Positions 20,537 through 30,089 of a DNA stretch of 64,000 bases are shown piece by piece (the first letter of the stretch is position 1; each line of letters opens with the position of its first letter). The DNA comes from SG8-41 sp963699525 (GTDB taxonomy: Bacteria; Pseudomonadota; Gammaproteobacteria; Burkholderiales; SG8-41), in NCBI GenBank assembly GCA_963699525.1, contig CAVOUI010000009.1, forward strand, positions 186,001-250,000, in the 5' to 3' direction. The notes below the pieces were generated by a model. That model was not told where the DNA came from. It made no database searches and saw only the letters and a list, made by a program, of their open reading frames with translations. Position numbers and translations under genes: made by a program.

Positions 20537-23500
20537 TTGAGTCAATATCGCATTTTTTCCAAGCCCAGGCAAAATCACGCGTCCCCGGGACGGCTCCGGC
20601 GTCTCGGTAGCGGCACGCTGTGGGTGTACCGTGTACTCACCTGGTGCGTGCTGGCGATCGGCCTCGCCTTCGCGGGCGCCGTGCTCGCGCTGCGCTACTG
20701 GGTGTTTCCCAACATCGACAGCTACCGCGACGACATCGCGCGCATCATCAGCGAGCGAGCGCGGGTGAAGATCACGATCGGCTCCATCTACGCCCAGTGG
20801 GAAGGGTTGCGCCCGCAGTTCGTGCTCGAGCGGGTGACGGTCCACGACACGCAGGGCCGGCCCGCGCTCGAGCTCTCGCGCGTCGACAATACCGTGTCAT
20901 GGCTGTCGGTGCCCGCGCTGGAGCTCCGCTTCCACGCGCTCGACATCTATCGTCCCACGCTGAGCGTCCGCCGCGATGCGCGCGGCGCCCTGTCGATCGC
21001 CGGCGTCGAGTTATCCGAGGGTGAAGGAGGAGGCAACGGCTTCGCCGACTGGCTGCTGCGCCAGAGCGACATCGAAGTCCACGACGCGGTCATCCTCTGG
21101 ATCGACGAGGCGCGCAATGCGCCGCCGCTGGTGCTGGACAGCCTCTACCTGCATCTCATTAACAGCGGCCGCCGGCATCGCTTCGGGCTGCGCGCGACGC
21201 CGCCGCGGGAACTCGCGGCGCCGCTCGACCTGCGCGGCGACCTGAGGGGCGGGTCCATCGCGGCGCTCTCCGACTGGAACGGAAAGCTCTTTCTGCAGGT
21301 CGACTACGCCGACATCGCGGCCTGGCGCACCTGGGTGCCGTTTCCCATCGAGCTGCCGCGCGGAGCCGGCGCGCTGCGCGCCTGGCTCACGTTCAGCCGG
21401 GACCGGCTGGTCGAAGCGGTCGCCGACGTTCGGCTCTCCGACGTCAACACTCGACTCGCCGCGGACCTGCCGATGCTCGACCTGTCGCAGTTTTCGGGGC
21501 GGCTGGGATGGAAGCATTCGGACGAAGCGTTCGAGGTCTCCACCTCGAACCTCCACCTCACCACCACCGGCGGCCTGACGCTTCCGCCCGCGGATTTCCT
21601 GCTGCGGGTGAGCACGGCCGGGGCGCACAAGCAGGGTGGCGAGCTGCAGACGGATGCGCTCGAGCTGGCGCCACTGGTGGCGCTGGCCGACCACCTGCCG
21701 CTGGGAGGGGAGGTACGCAGGCAGCTGGCGGAATACTCGCCCAAGGGCACGCTGCGCGACGTGGTCATGAGCTGGAGCGGGGAATGGAGCGAGCCGCGAC
21801 AGTACAGCGCGCGCGGGCGGTTTCTGCGCCTGTCCCTCAATCGCTCGGGGCGGATCCCCGGATTTTCCGGTGTGAGCGGCAGGGTGGAGGCGACCGAGCG
21901 GGGCGGCACGCTGACCCTGAACTCGCAGAAGACCGTCGTGCACATGCCGCTCGTGTTCCGCGACGCGGTCGAGCTCGACGCGCTCTCGGCGCAGGTCTCC
22001 TGGGCGCGCACCGGCGTGGAAACCGAGCTCTGGATCAACAACGTCGCCTTTTCGAACGCGCATCTCGACGGCTCGGTGTCCGGCATCTACCGCACGGAGG
22101 GCAAAACGAGCGGCAGCATCGACCTGACCGGCCGGCTCACGCGGGCCGAAGCGCGCTTCGTGAGCCGCTACATTCCACTCACGGTCGCCAAGAGCACGCG
22201 CGACTGGCTCGATGCCGCGTTGCTCGCCGGCCGCTCGAACAACGTCACCTTGCGCCTCAAGGGCAAGCTCGACGAATACCCCTTTCCGAACGGCAGGGGC
22301 GGCGTGTTTCAGGTCACGGCCCGCGTTGCCGATGGCGCACTCCACTTCGCGGACGGCTGGCCCGACATCACGAATATCGCCGGCGACCTCGTCTTCCGGG
22401 GTAACAGCATGGACCTGAACGCCTGGCAGGGCTCCATCCTGGGCGCGCAGCTCGCGAAGGTGCGGGTGGACATACCGGACATGTCCCCCGATACCGCGGT
22501 TCTTAACGTGTCGGGAGAGGCCGAAGGCCCGACCGCCGAGTTCTTTGCGTTCATCGAAAAGAGCCCGGTCAGCGGGATAATCAATGATTTCACCCGCGGC
22601 TGGCAGGCGCAGGGCGCAGGGAGGCTCTCGCTGAAGCTCTCGCTTCCCTTGAGCGGTCCCGCGAAGCCGACGATCGCGGGCGCCTACCAGTTCGTCAACA
22701 ATACGATCACGATCTCGCCCGACTTTCCGGTCGTGGAGCAGGCAGGCGGGCGGATCGAATTCACCGAGGCGGCGGTGCGCGCGCAGACGAAGGGCGTCGC
22801 GCTCGGAGGTCCGGTGACGGTGTCGGCGACGACCTCGAGCGACGGCGTGGCGAATATCGGCGTCCAGGGACGCATCAACGCCGACGCCGCGCGCCGCGCG
22901 GGCGGACCGCCGTGGGTCCGGAACCTGCGCGGCTCGACCGACTGGCGCGCCACGTTCACCGCCCGCAAGCGCAGCGCGGACCTGGTGGTCGAATCGAACC
23001 TGCAGGGCCTCGCGGTCAACCTGCCCGCGCCGTTCGTGAAGACCGCCGCGGAGACCTGGCCCGCGCGCTTCGAGCGCCGCGCCCTGGCGGCCGGCCAGGA
23101 CCGGTTGAGCCTTTCCGTTGGCGACATCCTCAACGTGAATCTGGTGAGGCGCGCCGAGGGACAGGAAAAGACGATCGTGCGCGGCACCGTGCGCTTCGGC
23201 GGCGTCGCGGCCGAGCCCGACCGCAACGGAGTCTGGGTGAGCGGCGCGTTGAAGGCACTCGATCTGGACGGCTGGCTCGACTTCCTCGGTCCGGGCCCGG
23301 GCGGGACGCGCATCGAGTGGGCCGGCGCCGATGTCAGCGTGGGCATTCTGGACGCTTTGGGATGGCGCTTCGATGGACTTTCGGTCAAGGGCTCGGTCCA
23401 GGACGGACAATGGCGCGCCGCGTTCTCCGGCAAGGAGCTGGAGGGCGAGGCCACCTGGCAGCCGCAAGGCCGCGGCAAGCTCGTGGCGCGGATGAAGACG

Positions 23501-24415
23501 CTCGCGATTCCGGCGGCGTCGCCCGGCACCGCGCCGGCGGCGGGGCGTGGCGCGCAGTCCCGGGTGGAGCCGCAGGATCTGCCCGCGCTCGATGTCGTGG
23601 CGGAGCAGTTCCTCATCAAGGACATTCAGTATGGCCGGCTCGAGCTGAGCGCCGTGCCCGAGGGACGCGACTGGCGCCTCGAACGGCTGGCTCTCGCCAA
23701 TCCCGACGGCAACCTCGCTCTCGACGGGGCCTGGAAGCAAGGCCAGCCCCGCCCGCTGACGCAGGCCAACCTGCACCTCGAGATCAGCGATATCGGCAAG
23801 CTGCTGAAGCGCCTCGGATACCCGGAGGGCGTGCGGGGCGGCACGGCCAAGCTGCAGGGATCGCTGTCGTGGAGCGGCGTGCTCTACGAGCTGGACTATC
23901 CGACGATGTCCGGCACCCTGAAGCTCGAGGCCGCCAAGGGGCAGTTCACCAAGCTCGATCCGGGCATCGGCAAGCTGCTCGGCGTCATGAACCTCCAGTC
24001 GCTGCCGCGCCGCGTGTCGCTCGATTTCAGGGACGTCTTCAGCGAGGGCTTCGCCTTCGACGCGATCTCGGGCGCGGCCCGCATCGAGAGCGGCATCGCC
24101 GCCACCGAGAACTTCCGCATCCGCGGGCCGGCCGCGGGCATCGTCATGAGTGGGTCCGTGGACCTCGTGCGCGAGACGCAGAACCTGAAGGTGCGGATCA
24201 CGCCGCAGCTGACCGAGTCCGTGGCGGTGGCGGGAGCGCTGGTCGGCGGCCCGATCGCCGGCGTCGCGGCCTATCTCGCCCAGAAGGTGCTCAAGGATCC
24301 GTTCGGCCAGCTCGCCACCTTCGAGTACGACGTGTCCGGCAACTGGTCCGATCCGACGGTGAAGCGGGTGCGGACCCCGGCCCCCGTGCCCGCGCCCCAG
24401 ACGGGAACCGAGTGA
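20537..24415 (+). CDS. yhdP: YhdP-type AsmA-like protein (DUF3971 / AsmA C-terminal)
   Basis: A 1292-residue inner-membrane-anchored periplasmic protein of the YhdP/TamB/AsmA superfamily, implicated in phospholipid transport to the outer membrane. One N-terminal transmembrane segment (VLTWCVLAIGLAFAGAVLAL, near residues 33-52) precedes WVFPNIDSYRDDI and a very long beta-rich region. The C-terminal AsmA-like part reads GTLKLEAAKGQFTKLDPG, then LGVMNLQSLPRRVSLDFRDVFSEGFAFD. The TTG at 20537 is the only start that includes the membrane anchor. A -10-like TAGAAT at 20521-20526 would give a very short leader. Confidence 0.9.
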   Translation: MSQYRIFSKPRQNHASPGRLRRLGSGTLWVYRVLTWCVLAIGLAFAGAVLALRYWVFPNIDSYRDDIARIISERARVKITIGSIYAQWEGLRPQFVLERVTVHDTQGRPALELSRVDNTVSWLSVPALELRFHALDIYRPTLSVRRDARGALSIAGVELSEGEGGGNGFADWLLRQSDIEVHDAVILWIDEARNAPPLVLDSLYLHLINSGRRHRFGLRATPPRELAAPLDLRGDLRGGSIAALSDWNGKLFLQVDYADIAAWRTWVPFPIELPRGAGALRAWLTFSRDRLVEAVADVRLSDVNTRLAADLPMLDLSQFSGRLGWKHSDEAFEVSTSNLHLTTTGGLTLPPADFLLRVSTAGAHKQGGELQTDALELAPLVALADHLPLGGEVRRQLAEYSPKGTLRDVVMSWSGEWSEPRQYSARGRFLRLSLNRSGRIPGFSGVSGRVEATERGGTLTLNSQKTVVHMPLVFRDAVELDALSAQVSWARTGVETELWINNVAFSNAHLDGSVSGIYRTEGKTSGSIDLTGRLTRAEARFVSRYIPLTVAKSTRDWLDAALLAGRSNNVTLRLKGKLDEYPFPNGRGGVFQVTARVADGALHFADGWPDITNIAGDLVFRGNSMDLNAWQGSILGAQLAKVRVDIPDMSPDTAVLNVSGEAEGPTAEFFAFIEKSPVSGIINDFTRGWQAQGAGRLSLKLSLPLSGPAKPTIAGAYQFVNNTITISPDFPVVEQAGGRIEFTEAAVRAQTKGVALGGPVTVSATTSSDGVANIGVQGRINADAARRAGGPPWVRNLRGSTDWRATFTARKRSADLVVESNLQGLAVNLPAPFVKTAAETWPARFERRALAAGQDRLSLSVGDILNVNLVRRAEGQEKTIVRGTVRFGGVAAEPDRNGVWVSGALKALDLDGWLDFLGPGPGGTRIEWAGADVSVGILDALGWRFDGLSVKGSVQDGQWRAAFSGKELEGEATWQPQGRGKLVARMKTLAIPAASPGTAPAAGRGAQSRVEPQDLPALDVVAEQFLIKDIQYGRLELSAVPEGRDWRLERLALANPDGNLALDGAWKQGQPRPLTQANLHLEISDIGKLLKRLGYPEGVRGGTAKLQGSLSWSGVLYELDYPTMSGTLKLEAAKGQFTKLDPGIGKLLGVMNLQSLPRRVSLDFRDVFSEGFAFDAISGAARIESGIAATENFRIRGPAAGIVMSGSVDLVRETQNLKVRITPQLTESVAVAGALVGGPIAGVAAYLAQKVLKDPFGQLATFEYDVSGNWSDPTVKRVRTPAPVPAPQTGTE

Positions 24416-24506
24416 CTGCGATGAGCGAATCGAACTCGTCCTTCGGCAAGACCCGACCGCACGTCGCGCAGCTGCCGCGCCACCGGGCGTCACGCGCATC
24501 GCCGCG

Positions 24507-25295
24507 GTGCAGCTCGCCTCCGGGCCCAACGTGAAGGGCAACCTCAACGAGGCCGGGCGCCTGATCGAGATGGCGGCGGCGCAGGGCGCGAAGCTCGTCG
24601 CGCTGCCCGAGTATTTCGCGATCATGGGCCTGCGCGACGACGACAAGGTCAAGGTGCGCGAGAAACCCGGTGCGGGCCCGATCCAGGAGTTTCTCGCCGC
24701 CGCGGCGCGCCGCCATGGGATCTGGCTCGTCGGCGGCTCGGTGCCGCTCGAGGCCTCAGTCCCGGACAAGGTGCGAAACACCTGCCTGGTCTACGACGAC
24801 CAGGGCCGGCTCGCCGCGCGCTACGACAAGATCCATCTCTTCGGCTTCGCCATGGGCAAGGAGCGCTACGAGGAAGAGCGCACCATCGAGCCGGGGCGGG
24901 ACGTCGTGACCGTGGATACGCCGTTCGCCCGCCTCGGGCTCTCGATCTGCTACGACCTGCGCTTCCCCGAGCTCTACCGCGCGATGAAGCCGGTCGACAT
25001 CATATTGGTGCCCTCCGCGTTCACCGAGACCACGGGCAAGGCGCACTGGGAGACTCTGATCCGGGCGCGCGCGATCGAGAACCTGGCCTACGTGCTCGCG
25101 CCGGCCCAGGGCGGCTATCACGTGAGCGGGCGCGAGACCCACGGCGACAGCATGATCGTGGACCCCTGGGGCGTCGTGCTCGACCGGCTCCCGCGCGGGT
25201 CCGGCGTGGTGTCGGCGGGGGTCAACCTGCAGCATCTGCAGAACCTCAGGCAGAGCCTGCCGGCACTGACGCACCGGACGCTGCATCGCTGCTGA
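24507..25295 (+). CDS. Carbon-nitrogen hydrolase (nitrilase superfamily, Nit1/omega-amidase-like); 5' end uncertain
   Basis: Cleaves non-peptide C-N bonds; the subgroup includes deaminated-glutathione amidase and omega-amidase. The catalytic triad is visible: Glu in ALPEYFAIMG near residue 30, Lys in YDKIHLFGF near 110, and Cys in LSICYDLRFPELYR near 147. GTG 24507 gives 262 residues but cuts off the usual first strand, which is encoded just upstream (VTRIAAVQLASGPN) without an ATG in that frame. An ATG at 24421 lies in another frame, so a missing base near 24480 is likely and the true start is probably 24421. It sits between yhdP and tldD, the usual neighbours. Confidence 0.88.
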   Translation: MQLASGPNVKGNLNEAGRLIEMAAAQGAKLVALPEYFAIMGLRDDDKVKVREKPGAGPIQEFLAAAARRHGIWLVGGSVPLEASVPDKVRNTCLVYDDQGRLAARYDKIHLFGFAMGKERYEEERTIEPGRDVVTVDTPFARLGLSICYDLRFPELYRAMKPVDIILVPSAFTETTGKAHWETLIRARAIENLAYVLAPAQGGYHVSGRETHGDSMIVDPWGVVLDRLPRGSGVVSAGVNLQHLQNLRQSLPALTHRTLHRC

Positions 25296-25314
25296 CCGGC
25301 TATACTGATCGCCG

Positions 25315-26790
25315 ATGAAACCGGAGAACAGACAGGAAACGCGGGTGCTGGAGCGCGAGGCGTCGTTCGCGACGGCGAACGAGATTCTGCTCGCGCCTTA
25401 CGCCCTCGACTCCGGCCGGCTGCAGGGCGTGTTCGGGCAAATTCTCGCGCACCGGGTGGACTACGCCGATCTCTATTTCCAGTACACGCGCAGCGAGTCC
25501 TGGAGCCTGGAGGAAGGCATCGTCAAGTCCGGCAGCTTCAACATCGACCAGGGGGTGGGCGTGCGGGCGGTCAGCGGGGAAAAGACCGCTTTCGCCTACT
25601 CCGACGACATCAGCCTGACGGCGCTCGAGGCGGCGGCGCAGGCGACGCGCGCGATCGCGCGCCAGGGGCAGGCGGGGCGCACCCGGGTGGCGCGCCGCGC
25701 CGCCGGCCACAACCTGTATGCGCCGCACGACCCCATCGCAAGCCTCGGAGACCCGGCCAAGGTCGCGCTGCTCGAGCGCATCGAGCGACGCGCGCGCGCG
25801 CTCGACCCGCGCGTGACGCAGGTCATGGCATTCCTCGCGGGCGAATACGACGTCGTCCTGGTCGCGCGCTCGGACGGCGTGCTCGCCGCCGACGTGCGTC
25901 CGCTCGTGCGGCTGTCGCTGCAGGTGATCGTCGAGGCCGGCGGCCGGCGCGAGCAGGGCAGCTCCGGCGGCGGCGGGCGCTTCGACTACGCCTACTTCAC
26001 GGACGAGGTTCTGGACGACTACGCGCGCAAGGCCGTGGACCAGGCGCTCGTCAACCTCGAGGCGCGGCCGGCCCCGGCGGGAACCATGACGGTGGTGCTC
26101 GGGCCCGGGTGGCCGGGCGTGCTGCTGCACGAGGCGATTGGCCACGGTCTCGAGGGCGATTTCAACCGCAAGGGCACCTCCGCCTTCAGCGGCCGCATCG
26201 GCGAGCGCGTCGCGGCGCGGGGCGTCACCGTGGTGGACGACGGCACAATTGCCCGCCGGCGCGGCTCGCTCAACATCGACGACGAAGGCCATCCCACGCA
26301 GCGCAACGTGCTGATCGAGGACGGCGTGCTGAAAGGCTACCTGCAGGACAGCTTGAACGCCCGCCTCATGAAGGTGCGCCCCACGGGCAACGGCCGGCGC
26401 GAGTCGTACGCCCATATCCCGATGCCGCGCATGACCAACACCTACATGTTGAACGGCGCCACTCCCCGCGAGGAGATCATTGCCTCGGTGAAGAATGGCC
26501 TCTACGCGGTCAATTTCGGCGGCGGGCAGGTGGACATTACCAGCGGCAAGTTCGTGTTCTCCGCCTCCGAAGCCTACGTGATCGAGAACGGCAGGATCGG
26601 CCATCCGGTGAAGGGCGCGACGCTGATCGGCAACGGGCCGGACGCGCTCACCCGCGTGGCGCTGATCGGCGACGACATGGCTCTCGACCCCGGCGTCGGC
26701 ACCTGCGGCAAGGAAGGGCAGAGCGTGCCGGTCGGCGTGGGCCAGCCCACGATGCGCATCGACGGCCTCACGGTCGGCGGCACCGTATAG
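25315..26790 (+). CDS. tldD: Metalloprotease TldD
   Basis: TldD forms a heterodimeric metalloprotease with TldE/PmbA that trims unfolded peptides and some peptide antibiotics. The 491-residue product carries the metal-binding HEAIGHGLEGDFNRKGTSAF near residue 275, VDDGTIARRRGSLNIDDEG, MTNTYMLNG near 375 and the C-terminal GTCGKEGQSVPVGVGQPTMRI. Start ATG 25315 is 19 bp after the nitrilase stop. pmbA is not in the window. Three dispersed-repeat units lie directly after the stop codon. Confidence 0.94.
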   Translation: MKPENRQETRVLEREASFATANEILLAPYALDSGRLQGVFGQILAHRVDYADLYFQYTRSESWSLEEGIVKSGSFNIDQGVGVRAVSGEKTAFAYSDDISLTALEAAAQATRAIARQGQAGRTRVARRAAGHNLYAPHDPIASLGDPAKVALLERIERRARALDPRVTQVMAFLAGEYDVVLVARSDGVLAADVRPLVRLSLQVIVEAGGRREQGSSGGGGRFDYAYFTDEVLDDYARKAVDQALVNLEARPAPAGTMTVVLGPGWPGVLLHEAIGHGLEGDFNRKGTSAFSGRIGERVAARGVTVVDDGTIARRRGSLNIDDEGHPTQRNVLIEDGVLKGYLQDSLNARLMKVRPTGNGRRESYAHIPMPRMTNTYMLNGATPREEIIASVKNGLYAVNFGGGQVDITSGKFVFSASEAYVIENGRIGHPVKGATLIGNGPDALTRVALIGDDMALDPGVGTCGKEGQSVPVGVGQPTMRIDGLTVGGTV

Positions 26791-26791
26791 A

Positions 26792-26821
26792 GGGATGAGG
26801 GCGGAGGGATGAGGGATGAGG
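26792..26821 (+). repeat. Dispersed GGGATGAGG repeat, longest plus-strand copy
   Basis: Tandem variants of GGGATGAGG separated by GCGGA, immediately after the tldD stop. The first 27 bases recur exactly, in inverted orientation, at 31386-31412. Shorter copies are at 11970, 15061 and 30819. Confidence 0.75.
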
Positions 26822-26938
26822 TGAGATCCCGAACTCCTCAAGTATCGATCGCGCTGCGCCATTTCCTGTAAGTCCACCGCAATCCACAAATTGTCCCGTG
26901 CGTTGAGCGGCGAGCCGTCGTCCGCTCCAACGCGCGGA

Positions 26939-26975
26939 CTTAAACCGGCGCTGTGCGTCCGGTTTAAGCTATAAT
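26939..26975 (+). promoter_or_regulatory. aroG promoter with perfect 10-bp inverted repeat (candidate operator)
   Basis: CTTAAACCGG at 26939-26948 and CCGGTTTAAG at 26959-26968 form a perfect inverted repeat with a 10-bp spacer. It ends one base before a consensus -10 TATAAT at 26970-26975, so it covers the -35 region. A dimeric repressor or activator binding there would control aroG. The implied start site is only about 6 nt before the aroG ATG, and no Shine-Dalgarno sequence is visible. Confidence 0.6.
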
Positions 26976-26987
26976 GTCTTGATTTCT

Positions 26988-28073
26988 ATGGCAGAAGCCA
27001 AGTCCCAGTACCGCACCGACGACCTCCGGATCAAGGAGATCAAGGAGCTCGTGCCGCCGACGCACGTGCTGCGCGAGTTTCCGGTTTCCGAGAAAGTCGC
27101 GAAGCTCGTGTACGAGACGCGGGCCGCGATCCACCGCATCCTGCACGGGGCGGACGACCGGATGCTCGTCATCATGGGGCCGTGCTCGATCCACGACGTG
27201 AAAGCGGCGCGTGAATACGCCGGCAGGTTGAAGCGCGAGAAGGACCGCCTGGCCGGGGAGCTCCTGCTGGTGATGCGCGTCTATTTCGAGAAGCCGCGCA
27301 CCACGGTGGGCTGGAAGGGGCTCATCAACGATCCCAAGCTCGATGGCAGCTTCCGCATCAACGAGGGCCTGCGCATCGCGCGCGAGCTGCTGCTCGATCT
27401 CAACGAGATGGGCGTGCCGGTCGGCTGCGAATTTCTCGACATGATCACGCCCCAGTACGTCGCCGACCTCGTGGCATGGGGCGCGATCGGGGCGCGCACG
27501 ACCGAGTCGCAGATCCACCGCGAGCTCGCCTCGGGGCTGTCGTGCCCGGTCGGCTTCAAGAACGGAACCGACGGCAACGTCAGGATCGCGGTCGACGCGA
27601 TCCGCGCGGCGAGCGCGCCGCACCATTTCCTGTCCGTCACCAAGGCCGGACACAGCGCGATCGTCTCCACCGCCGGCAACGAGGACTGCCACATCATCCT
27701 GCGCGGCGGCGTGAAGACCAACTACGATGCGGCGAGCGTGGACGCCGCCGCCCGCACCCTGGCGGAGGCCGGAGTGCCCGCCCGCCTCATGATCGACTTC
27801 AGCCACGGTAACTCGAGCAAGAAGCCGGAGAAGCAGCTCGACGTGGCGCAGGACGTGGCGGGCCAGATCGCGGGCGGCGAGGCGCGCATCTTCGGCATCA
27901 TGGCCGAGAGCCACCTCAAGGCGGGCCGGCAGGACCTCGTTCCGGGCAAGGAGCTCGTCTACGGCATGAGCATCACCGACGGCTGCATCGGCTGGGACGA
28001 CAGCCGGAAGCTGCTGGGCGTGCTGGCCGACGCCGTGAGCCGGCGGCGGCTGAAGGCCCAGCAGGCGGAATAG
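26988..28073 (+). CDS. aroG: 3-deoxy-7-phosphoheptulonate (DAHP) synthase, class I
   Basis: Condenses phosphoenolpyruvate with erythrose 4-phosphate, the entry step of aromatic amino acid synthesis. The 361-residue product has TDDLRIKEIKEL near residue 10 (part of the regulatory N-terminus of feedback-sensitive class I enzymes), VIMGPCSIHDVKAAREYA near 60, GCEFLDMITPQY, GAIGARTTESQIHRELASGL near 165, and DFSHGNSSKKPEKQ near 270. ATG 26988 matches the family start, with a -10 box only 12 bp upstream. Which amino acid inhibits it cannot be told here. Confidence 0.95.
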   Translation: MAEAKSQYRTDDLRIKEIKELVPPTHVLREFPVSEKVAKLVYETRAAIHRILHGADDRMLVIMGPCSIHDVKAAREYAGRLKREKDRLAGELLLVMRVYFEKPRTTVGWKGLINDPKLDGSFRINEGLRIARELLLDLNEMGVPVGCEFLDMITPQYVADLVAWGAIGARTTESQIHRELASGLSCPVGFKNGTDGNVRIAVDAIRAASAPHHFLSVTKAGHSAIVSTAGNEDCHIILRGGVKTNYDAASVDAAARTLAEAGVPARLMIDFSHGNSSKKPEKQLDVAQDVAGQIAGGEARIFGIMAESHLKAGRQDLVPGKELVYGMSITDGCIGWDDSRKLLGVLADAVSRRRLKAQQAE

Positions 28074-28155
28074 CACGGCGCATGGTGGTACGAAGCAGGC
28101 TGTTATATAGTGTGCCGGGGCAGGGCCGGTTCTGAGGGGAAACGGGACGGCGTAC

Positions 28156-28707
28156 ATGGCGCAGATCGATCCGGATGCCACCAACCCGGGGCGGGCGTCG
28201 CTGCGATTGCTGGAGCGCGTCGGCAAGGGCACGGCAATCGCCAACGAAATCTTCAGCCTTGTCGGCCGATCGCTGTTCTTCGCCGAGTTCTCGCGCGAGG
28301 ACATCTCGATCCTCGCCGGCTACATGGATGTCTACCGCGCGCAGGCGGGCGACACCGTCATCCGCGAAAACGAGGGCGGCGATTTCATGCTGCTTATCAT
28401 TGAGGGCTCGGTGGATATCTTCAAGCGGGGCATGCGCAGCGGGCAGCAGCACATGACCAGCGTCGGCCCGGGCATGACGCTCGGCGAGATGTCCATGATC
28501 GACGGCGAGCCGCGCTTCGCGACCTGTGTTGCCACCGAAACCACGGTGTTCGCCGTGCTCCACCGCGACGACATGGCCAAGATCATTCTCGACCATCCCA
28601 GCCTCGGCTCGAAGGTGCTGGTGAAGCTCGTCTCGATGCTGTCTTCGCGCCTGCGCCAGACCAGCGCGCGTCTGCTGCAGCATATGGAGCGCGGCATCAT
28701 GGCGTGA
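28156..28707 (+). CDS. Cyclic nucleotide-binding domain protein without DNA-binding domain
   Basis: A 183-residue protein with a single cNMP-binding beta-roll: FAEFSREDISILAGYM, then VIRENEGGDFMLLIIEGSVDIFKR, and the phosphate-binding cassette GMTLGEMSMIDGEPRFATC near residue 115. After the roll comes one long helix (VLVKLVSMLSSRLRQTSARL) but no helix-turn-helix, so it is not a Crp-type transcription factor. It could bind a partner protein when cyclic nucleotide is present. The membrane adenylate cyclase at 16482 is a possible cAMP source. The GTG of the next gene overlaps its stop. Confidence 0.87.
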   Translation: MAQIDPDATNPGRASLRLLERVGKGTAIANEIFSLVGRSLFFAEFSREDISILAGYMDVYRAQAGDTVIRENEGGDFMLLIIEGSVDIFKRGMRSGQQHMTSVGPGMTLGEMSMIDGEPRFATCVATETTVFAVLHRDDMAKIILDHPSLGSKVLVKLVSMLSSRLRQTSARLLQHMERGIMA

Positions 28708-29578
28708 GAGCCGGGGCGTTCTCTGCGGCCTGCTTGTCGCCGGTGCGGTGTTTGCGCAGGCGGTTTCCGTCTCTGATGACCGCGGAAAGACGATTGCGCT
28801 CGCCGCGCCGGCGCAGCGCATCGTCGCGCTGGCGCCGAGCCTGGCGGAGCTTGCTTTCGCGGCGGGCGCAGGCGGGCGGCTCGTCGGCGTCGCGCGCTTC
28901 AGCGACTATCCGCCGGAGGCGCGCCGAATCCCGCAGGTGGGCGACGCGGCCCGGGTGGATTTCGAGCGCGTCGTCGCGCTCAAGCCCGATCTCATCCTGG
29001 CCTGGAGGAGCGGCAATTCCGCCGCCGATGTCAGCAGGCTCGAGAGCCTCGGCTACCCGGCGTTCGTGAGCGAGCCGGGCCGGCTCGCGGACATCCCGCG
29101 CCTGCTCAACGCGATCGGGGCGCTCGCCGGGACGGATGCGGCCGCGGGGCGGGCGGCGACGGAGTTCGAGCGCGAGATCGCCGCGCTGCGGGGGCGCTAC
29201 TCAAACGCGCGCCGGGTGCGGGTGTTCTACCTCATCTGGCACAAGCCGCTCCTCACCGTTAACGGCGCACACATGATCAGCGACGTGATCGCGCTGTGCG
29301 GCGGTGAGAACGTCTTCGCGGACGTGAGCCAGCTTACGCCTTCGGTCACGCTGGAGGCGGTCATCGCGGCAAAGCCCGAGGTGATACTCGGCGGAGCCTC
29401 GGCAGACGGGGAGAAAGAATTCGCCGAGCGATGGCGCGCGTCGAGCGTTCCTCCGCTGGCCGGGCTGCCCACGCGTTACATCAACCCGGACACCATCCAG
29501 CGCCAGACGCCGCGCATCGTGGAGGGAGCGAAAGCAGTGTGTTCCGCGCTCGAAGACGCACGGAAGCGCGGCGGGTGA
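28704..29578 (+). CDS. Cobalamin-binding periplasmic protein, BtuF-like; probable frameshift in signal peptide
   Basis: Predicted periplasmic solute-binding protein for vitamin B12. The mature part reads VSDDRGKTIALAAPAQRIVALAPSLAELAFAAG, then VGVARFSDYPPEARRIPQVGD, VALKPDLILAWRSGN, VFYLIWHKPLLTVN and MISDVIALCGGENVF, the pattern of BtuF-type proteins. The unbroken frame starts at GTG 28748, inside the signal peptide. GTG 28704, overlapping the previous stop, starts a typical signal (MRAGAFSA, then LLVAGAVFAQA) if one extra base near 28726 is removed. No btuC or btuD lies nearby. Confidence 0.82.
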
Positions 29579-29591
29579 ATTGCGGCGGAGT

Positions 29592-30077
29592 CTACTGGAA
29601 CTTCAGCGCGGCGGGCGAGATCAGCACCCCGAACTGCTCGCACCAGATCACGACGCTGCCGTACTGCTTGAGGTCCACGCCCACCGGCACCGGGTAATTC
29701 TGGCTGCCCTTGAAAGCCCTCAGGCGGCCCAGGTCCACGAACATCGTCCGGGCGACGTTGGTGGACGGGATGACGTTCGCCTCCGGTACCAGATAGACGT
29801 GGAACTTCGGCCCCGGCCCCACTTCGAAATCGCTGTCGAGGTGCACGAGGTCCTGGTACACGGTGAGCCTGCCCTTGCCGTAGTGGATGGGGTCCCTGGG
29901 ATTGGCGTGGATGAACAGGCCGGTTGCCACGACCTTCCGCGCCGCCTGGTCCTCCACTTTGTCGGCGGCGACGATATCGGCGAGAAAGAGATAGGGATAG
30001 ACGAAGATCCCGAGCGCGAACCCCGCCGCCGCCCCGAGCACGCCGCCGACCAGAAAAATGAGGATGCCCTTCTTCAT
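29592..30077 (-). CDS. Membrane-anchored DM13-domain protein
   Basis: A 161-residue protein with an N-terminal transmembrane anchor (ILIFLVGGVLGAAAGFALGI, residues 5-24) and a DM13 domain. The domain shows ARKVVATGLFIHANPRDPIHYGKG, LDSDFEVGPGPKFHVYLVP and the conserved cysteine in VVIWCEQFGVLISPAAL near residue 145. DM13 domains have been suggested to act in electron transfer or redox sensing, not proven here. It is the last gene of the leftward group with the anti-sigma and sigma factors and could be a target or sensor of that pair. Confidence 0.85.
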   Translation of the reverse strand: MKKGILIFLVGGVLGAAAGFALGIFVYPYLFLADIVAADKVEDQAARKVVATGLFIHANPRDPIHYGKGRLTVYQDLVHLDSDFEVGPGPKFHVYLVPEANVIPSTNVARTMFVDLGRLRAFKGSQNYPVPVGVDLKQYGSVVIWCEQFGVLISPAALKFQ

Positions 30078-30089
30078 GGTTCCTCGAAG

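Noticed and set aside
21011..24781. Very long minus-strand frame (over 1200 codons) opposite yhdP
   Set aside because: Long antisense frames are expected in GC-rich coding DNA. Its translation is low-complexity Arg/Ala/Gly-rich with no motif, whereas the plus strand encodes a clear YhdP.
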